This document shows, piece after piece, positions 58,221 through 64,000 of a stretch of DNA of 64,000 nucleotides. A program made the translations under genes and the position numbers. The DNA is from Metarhizium brunneum (taxonomy: Eukaryota; Ascomycota; Sordariomycetes; Hypocreales; Clavicipitaceae). The first letter of the stretch is position 1; the number at the start of each line of letters is the position of its first letter. Under the pieces are notes generated by a model that worked only from the letters and a program-made list of their open reading frames with translations, was not told the DNA's origin and did no database searches. Location of the stretch: NCBI RefSeq assembly GCF_013426205.1, contig NC_089423.1, positions 186,001 through 250,000 of the forward strand. Direction: 5' to 3'.

Positions 58221-59877
58221 ATGGACGCAATTCAAGCTTTGGCAACGCAGCTGATGCGCGAGTTTCTGAAACACTGCGACATAAGTGATCATAGTCTCGA
58301 GCCTTTTAATCAATCTATTCTTGATATGGCTACAGTCGGTGAGCAAGATAAACAAAAGCCAAGGTATTTTCCTTTTTGCTTAGACAGGATGCTCACACTG
58401 CGCAGTCTATAGGGCCAGAGTTGAGCGTGGAAAAGAAGGCCCCCCACCTCCTCTGCCACCAAGTAATAGTGATTGATGGCGCTACCCCTCACCGATCGAA
58501 ACGCGGATCGCCTACGGAATCAAGCCGTCCGGGTAAAAGGAGCAAGACAAGTTTGTCACCCCACGAAGTATCTGTCTGACTTTTGACCCTTGATGCGATC
58601 TTTTTCTCCTTCCCAAAGTGCCCTATGCTGACAATATTAGATCCCGCCTCTGCCGACCAGGTGATGGACACCATCTTGCGAAAATGTGTAGAGCTACATT
58701 CCAAACGTGCCCAAGTTGCTGGTGACAAGAGCTGGATACCAGTCAAAGCCAGAAAGTACAATGGCGAGGTTAAGAAGTACGCCGAGGATATCGTTGTGTT
58801 AGATTTTCGTGACGCAGTGAGGAAACTTAACGAAGAAGTTGGTCATTTCGCGTGTAAGGCCATCCAAATTATTTACAACGAAGCGCTATACTGGGATATT
58901 ATCCAGAAGCAGGCGGACGTTCTGGACCCGCTCAGGTTGCGGGCCACTAAAGGCCCTTCAGATGGCTCTGGAGACGCAGAGAGAAAGGCCGCGAAAGAGT
59001 TGTCGACAGCACTCGGCCTACGTGGATTTAGCCCTACTAGTCAACAAAAATACCGCAGGCTTTGGAAGAATCTTGCAAATTGGCGAAAGGGTGGTGTCAG
59101 GATGATACTATTCTATCGTACAACAGATTTTGATAATTTTTGCGAGAAATACTCCGAAGAGGCGAAGACTCCTCTGGACAAAAAGATACTCTCATTGGAG
59201 GGCAAGTATGGCCCTCACATCCAGCAACTTGAGCATCGAGTGATGAAAGAGGCCCGGGGCGATATGACTGGGCGCATTTGGTTGCAGGAGCCATTCATTA
59301 TGGAGAGGATAAAGGTTCCGGAAGAATCGTGGAACAATGCCAACAACCCGTGGCTTTCCGATGCAGAAGAGAGTAAGTACCAATCGAGTGCAGGGCATTT
59401 CAGGCGCCGGATGGCAACCAAAATGGCGAAAATGGCGAAAATTCAGACCAATCTGTCTTCATCACCCTCATTCCCAGGGATGAGAAGCTCGTTTACGTCT
59501 GTCCCATTGTCACCATCCATAAAGGGGACTATTTGGGGATATTCTCGGGAAATATTCGATATTCGGATGCCTTCGACAAAAAGCGTGGCGTTTGTGGACC
59601 AACGAAGGACCTTTGGTTAGATTACGGTCAGGTCACAGGAGTGCTAAACCAGATGAAAGTATCGCCACCGTACGGGACCGAGAACGTGCGCCTCGAATGG
59701 GAGCTTATTGACATTTCGGTGGGCATGCAGTGTCACCAAGCATGGAGGGTTGCAGTTCGCGCTCTCAGGACGATCAAGCCGTTTGAAGAGCTTATCCGTG
59801 CAGCTCGTCACGAGGACCAATATCTTCTGCATCGGGAGCCTGCTAACGCAAAAAATGGCTATTTGTCAGAGGGATAA
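58221..59877 (+). CDS. Unknown-family protein, intact four-exon gene
   Basis: Exons 58221-58338, 58413-58567, 58619-59372 and 59447-59877 join in frame to 485 aa; introns are 74, 51 and 74 nt with GTGAGC, GTATCT and GTAAGT donors. The N-terminus is a helical segment (MDAIQALATQLMREFLKH), followed by a basic Ser-rich linker (PHRSKRGSPTESSRPGKRS) that could be a nuclear signal. A long helical central region follows. The C-terminal domain reads VYVCPIVTIHKGDYLGIF, SGNIRY, then LWLDYGQVTGVLNQMKVSPP, and ends FEELIRAARHEDQYLLHR. I have an impression of similar C-termini in other hypocrealean accessory proteins but cannot name the family. It lies between two copies of the same hairpin, which raises the possibility that it is carried by a mobile unit. 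Confidence 0.65.
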
Positions 59878-61633
59878 TGATAGTAATACATACGTCCAGC
59901 GATCATTTCGTATGGCAGAAAGCCAAATAGATTGGTACATACTATAGTAAGGCTGTGCGATGTGCCAGTCTTGGACCCTTTCGCCTTCGATCACGTATTT
60001 GTTATCTGCAAAAACAGCTTCCTCTTGCTGCAAACTCTTCAAAAATTCGACGTATTTCAACGTCGCTATTTCAATCAAATGGCTCTACATGCATGTGAAC
60101 CATGAGAAAAGTCGACATGCCAATTTTCGGCTTCACACGTCGTGGATTTCAAGAGATGTTTTACAGTATGAAGTCTAAAGGAAATGCTATTTACTTGGGT
60201 ATACCTTAAGAAACCCACCATATGCCCCACTTTCGTTCTATGAGCGAGATTGCAATCAGTAAAGCCATTTTTGGCAGCACGGGACGCAATTGAGTACCGC
60301 GAAGTTACTGAAAAGTACTCTCGTCAGCCCAAATGCTGAAAAGAGCGTGAAGAGGAAGCAGTCATGTCTATCCCGGCCCATTTCATTTGTCCCACAAACG
60401 CCCAGCAGACCGCACAAGTAAAGCAGCCGATTTTGGCTACTACAGGCTACAGGCGCAAAGGGCCTCTTGTGTCCACCCACCCAATGTGCCCCGTTTAACA
60501 GCAATAAAATGTATCATCTCCGAAAATTGCCTCATCACCATGCTTAGACGAAAATACGTCTTAATCGACAGAAAAGGCTCCTCTCAGCTAGTGGCTATGA
60601 CAGCAGACTTTGGGGAAGTTCGATCTCATATTGGCTTCCCACTGCCTGGCTAGCCGTAAACAGCTCGATTCACCCTTGAGGACAATAGCTGGTGTATTGT
60701 ACCTACACATGCATCATACTGTATTAGGACTGATAACCTATCTCAAAAGGGAAGCGACGGTACTATTTAATACGGTACGTATATGCTGATTACATGGTCT
60801 CTTCTCAAGCTTGCGCCCTGTTCCCGTCAGAGCCGTCCGCTGCTACTACATACAGCTCCGGTTTTTTGTTGTGATGATATATGCTAGCAGACCTGCTCAA
60901 AGGCTATTCTTTAGGTGTTCAAGAAGATCTTGCACAGCGTAGTAGTGGATTGTTGGTGACGGAGTCATCCACCATTGCTTCGGGCTCAGGTGCACGGAAC
61001 TAATGGTGCGATATACTTCAACAGATGAAGGTAGCCATGTAGCCTCTTGCACAAGCACCGCCTTAGTGCGATTCAGTTAATCATATAACTTCCTGGTGCG
61101 CTTCCCTGGGTGATGCTAGGTTTACTCCGTTCTGCCAAACTTGACCAGGTAGACTATAATTTACGGGCAGTTTAGATCGCGTAGGGTTCATTGCGGTCGA
61201 GCGTATAACAGGTACCGCACATTCCTTCACCATGTTGTTGGCTTCTTGTGGCTACGATGTTCCCTCGGAATTGCCACGTGCCCGCCAAATGATAAATGGA
61301 GCGAATAAATACCTGACCAGATTGTTCCGGTCAGAGAGTACAGAGAGTGTCTCAAAATACCTCTTAAATATTTCCTCGGTGCCTCCCTACAGATTGTCTC
61401 GCGCCATAACCCATGTCCCTTGTCATGGCTTTCCGACAGGCGGGGCGCGAAGATAATGGTCTGGGCTGAGTGTTGACCCGCTGGACGACTAGTACCAAAC
61501 ATGACATGGTGACCACGGTCTGTGTTTGAAGAACAGCATGGTCACAACGATGGAGTGTTCCAAACCGTCCATTGTACCACGTCGGTCCGACAGAGCCACC
61601 CATGCTCCAGTGGCTCGATGGCGATCAATAGCT
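59878..61633. other. Intergenic, no gene recognised
   Basis: Short frames only; no motif, splice-consistent model or repeat found apart from the hairpin at its right end. Confidence 0.5.
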
Positions 61634-61669
61634 TTCAGCCACCTGAAAGTTCATTTTCAGGTGGCTGAA
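61634..61669. repeat. 15-bp-arm hairpin, copy 2
   Basis: Arms TTCAGCCACCTGAAA and TTTCAGGTGGCTGAA flank a GTTCAT loop and are followed by TAACGTGGCTA. It matches copy 1 at 58064-58097 in arms and in the GTGGCTA downstream of the hairpin; loops differ. Confidence 0.85.
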
Positions 61670-63167
61670 TAACGTGGCTAGGACGAGTCTTACAAAGCAG
61701 ATTCTCCGACGTAGAACAGTCCTAGCACGGTCCCGGTACATGTCGTATGGATAAGGTGTAACAGGCTGAGCTTTTTGGTGCACTCGGCTGATGCCGATGC
61801 AATAACTCCACCAAATGAAGGTCTCACAATCTGCTCCCGAGCATCGCCTATGTAAGCAGGTAACCAGCTCCTCGAGAGCATCTAGTTCCTCTACTCTGCC
61901 ATGAATCCAATTGGTCGGTTTCTAACACCTTCTAGCTGAATAAGCCCCGTGCCCCTTATAACAGGTCGGTGAGAGCTTGAAGTCCTGGGCTCGCCGTAGA
62001 CAATCTTGCTCAGGCGCTTCTGCCAAACGCAGAGTTGGTCCTCTCTAGGCACACGTAATAGCTATTTCACACTGAATATTGTCGTCGATTGAACAATTGA
62101 ACAAAAGAAGGTGCGTCTTCTTGAATGATATATTAATACTAAATACAGTACCAATGCTGCTGTATTTAGCTGCAAGGGTTGCACTAGGGCTTTATCGAGG
62201 ACCGATTGTCACTGCGAGGGTCCGACCTGTGGACGTGCACCCCTCTTCAGCGAGGTGGTTACCCCCAGAAGGAACCTCGAAGAGTCGTCCAGTATCCAAC
62301 ACAGCCCAACTCAAGTAATGATAGTAAGTAATTGGCAGTCCAGAAAGGCTTTCACAGCCATATTTGGCGTCCATGTTATATCATATACGTGACTAAATTC
62401 TGAGTCAGCCATTACTACGACCATATGTGTCGGGAAGAGAGTTTTCGTGGCACTTGTGTCGATATTTAGTAGCCAATGGCTTTTGTTGCCATTTTGAACG
62501 TATTTTCTTTGCTGAAATCCTGTTGGCGATGCCTCTTGAGGCGGTTCGTTTCTTCAGCCAAAAGCGACGGTTTACTGTATGTATCGAAAGGGTGTGGATA
62601 TTACACCCCATGGGGTGTGGAAGGCGTGTGGTTAAAACCCGCGCAGAATAGCAGTGTCCAGAGCTGCCAGAATCCGCTTTTTATGGCTTGTGTACGTATT
62701 GACTTGAACGGGTGAAAATAGCACGGCACGATTAGAGGCCAGAAATGGAGGATTAACTCGTAGTACAGTACGCGTCGTTTAACGGGAGGGGCTCGAATCG
62801 TATCTTTAATGTTCATAATTGCCGATGTCAGCTATCAGACTAGGCGATCCCTTCAGCGCTGTTGTGCATTTCCGAATCATGGTACACTTTCATCTAACAA
62901 TGGCTTCGAAAACCTCACTTTGATGAGCCATAAAAGCCATTACAGTCACTATAGGGGCATCCAAGCGGCATGTTGCATTTCACATAGAGAAGGGACAGAG
63001 AAGACTCAAACTGGATCATTTACAGGAGCATGTGTCCTCCATCGCCAACAAGGTATACTTCCCGACTAAAGAAATTTCATCCAAGAACGGCTGCACAACA
63101 AAGCAATGACTAGTCATAAAGGCCACCCACCAGAACTGTGGCAGACTGAGACTCAAGACATCTATTA
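61670..63167. other. Intergenic, no gene recognised
   Basis: Short frames without domains. The last few hundred bases should hold the promoter of the MADS-like gene. Confidence 0.5.
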
Positions 63168-63553
63168 ATGCCTTCTCTGAAAATGAATCCGCCTTCCGTC
63201 AGCAAACGAGACAGGACAAATGACAATTTTGCTAGAGCTACTTTTCGTTTCATGAAAAGATGTGACCAATTGAGCCGGCGCTATGATGCGGATGTTTACC
63301 TACTCGTGCGGCGCAAACAAAGACACTACGACTACAAGTCCACAGATGACCCATCATTTCCCGTCTCGGCTCCTGACTTGGTGAGTTAGCAAACCTATTC
63401 TTGTCTCCTACCCTATACTCACAATCTTCAAAGGAGAAAATATATCCGCCAGTAATTAGAAAGACTGCATTGGACTATCACAACAAGAATTTGGGGATGG
63501 AAGCTGTTGGCTCTGACGGGAATAGAACTAAATCTTGCGAAGTTGTTACATAG
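63168..63553 (+). CDS. Mini MADS-box-like (SRF-type) protein
   Basis: Two exons, 63168-63380 and 63434-63553, with a GTGAGT...TTCAAAG intron of 53 nt; 110 aa. Residues about 13-60 (RDRTNDNFARATFRFMKRC, then QLSRRYDADVYLLVRRKQRH) follow the MADS pattern. A basic helix is followed by a DADV beta-strand, then YDYKSTDDPSFPVS. It is far shorter than Mcm1/Rlm1-type regulators and lacks a C-terminal activation region. It may be a small DNA-binding or dimerising protein of accessory DNA, or a fragment. The second exon ends TKSCEVVT. Confidence 0.6.
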
Positions 63554-64000
63554 GTTCGACTAGTTAAAATAATGAGCTCTGCAGTTTCATGTATGAATGT
63601 TGCACCGCGCCACTTAAAACTGTCAGTGCTAGCCTCACTCAGGCTAGAGAACTAAGGCGGGTCTTGCACCCTTGACCTGACAATCTTGTGCGCTGTCAAG
63701 GTCTGAACATCATCCTCCATGACTCGAGCTTGAATGCCTTCCCCGTCACCTCCTTGGAAGAGCACTCGACCTTGTAAATTTGGCCTGCCGCTGTAGTGTT
63801 TCTGGAGCCTTCCAGGACCAAATGTTAGCGGCAGCTAAGGCTCACTTGAAATAAGGTCTCCATAACATCGCAGCCAGGCGTTTTAGTCCACCACGGTCAT
63901 CAAACGACTCCGAGGATGACTATACTGATATCTACAAAGCGGAATTACTAGCCAGGTGGGGTAAAAAATTTCTTCGTGCAAAGATGGGACATTGACGGCA
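63554..64000. other. Right edge, no gene recognised
   Basis: No supported frame before the window ends. Confidence 0.5.

Noticed and set aside
62409..62425. ATTACTACGACC as a 3' Starship border matching 24084
   Set aside because: It shares only TTACTAC with the candidate 5' site, and a similar string occurs at 29388; the match is too short to call an end.

Overview
The window looks like chromosomal DNA of a filamentous ascomycete, probably a sordariomycete. Genes carry 43-74 nt GT-AG introns with CTAAC/CTGAC-like branch sites. Families are typical of fungal accessory genomes: a NACHT-ankyrin NLR, Zn2Cys6 and C2H2 regulators, an OTT_1508-type deaminase, PNP_UDP proteins, DUF3435, DUF3723 and a ferric reductase. 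A 7.7 kb block is almost pure A+T and carries the footprint of repeat-induced point mutation (RIP). All gene models are spliced by eye from the sequence; no homology search was possible.

Layout. 1-16.4 kb: an NLR-like gene (2.1-4.6 kb) with a short Asn/Gly-rich N-terminal motif on its own exon, a Zn2Cys6 factor, a C2H2 factor and a deaminase-family gene, separated by gene-poor sequence with a fold-back element and minisatellites. 16.4-24.08 kb: RIP-mutated repeats, including a large imperfect palindrome and one little-mutated island that acts as an internal reference. 24.1-27.0 kb: an apparently intact DUF3435 tyrosine recombinase of the Starship 'captain' type, pointing right and starting about 450 bp inside the abrupt end of the AT block.

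27-46 kb: the putative cargo. A HeLo/STAND-N-like gene, a PNP_UDP gene and small or broken relatives share a ~55-residue C-terminal module. They are followed by a decayed second captain, an F-box/LRR gene, a divergent DUF3723/pseudokinase pair and a ferric reductase. DUF3435, DUF3723, ferric reductase and NLR-type genes are the gene set described for Starship giant transposons, so the best reading is a Starship 5' end at about 24.08 kb with cargo to its right. No 3' end could be identified and it may lie outside the window.

46-64 kb: gene-poor, transposon-littered sequence with a MULE C-terminus, an inactivated Pif1-type helicase, a Tad-like LINE fragment and two copies of a 15-bp-arm hairpin. 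Scattered small genes include a secreted cysteine-rich protein, an intact four-exon gene of unknown family and a mini MADS-box-like protein.
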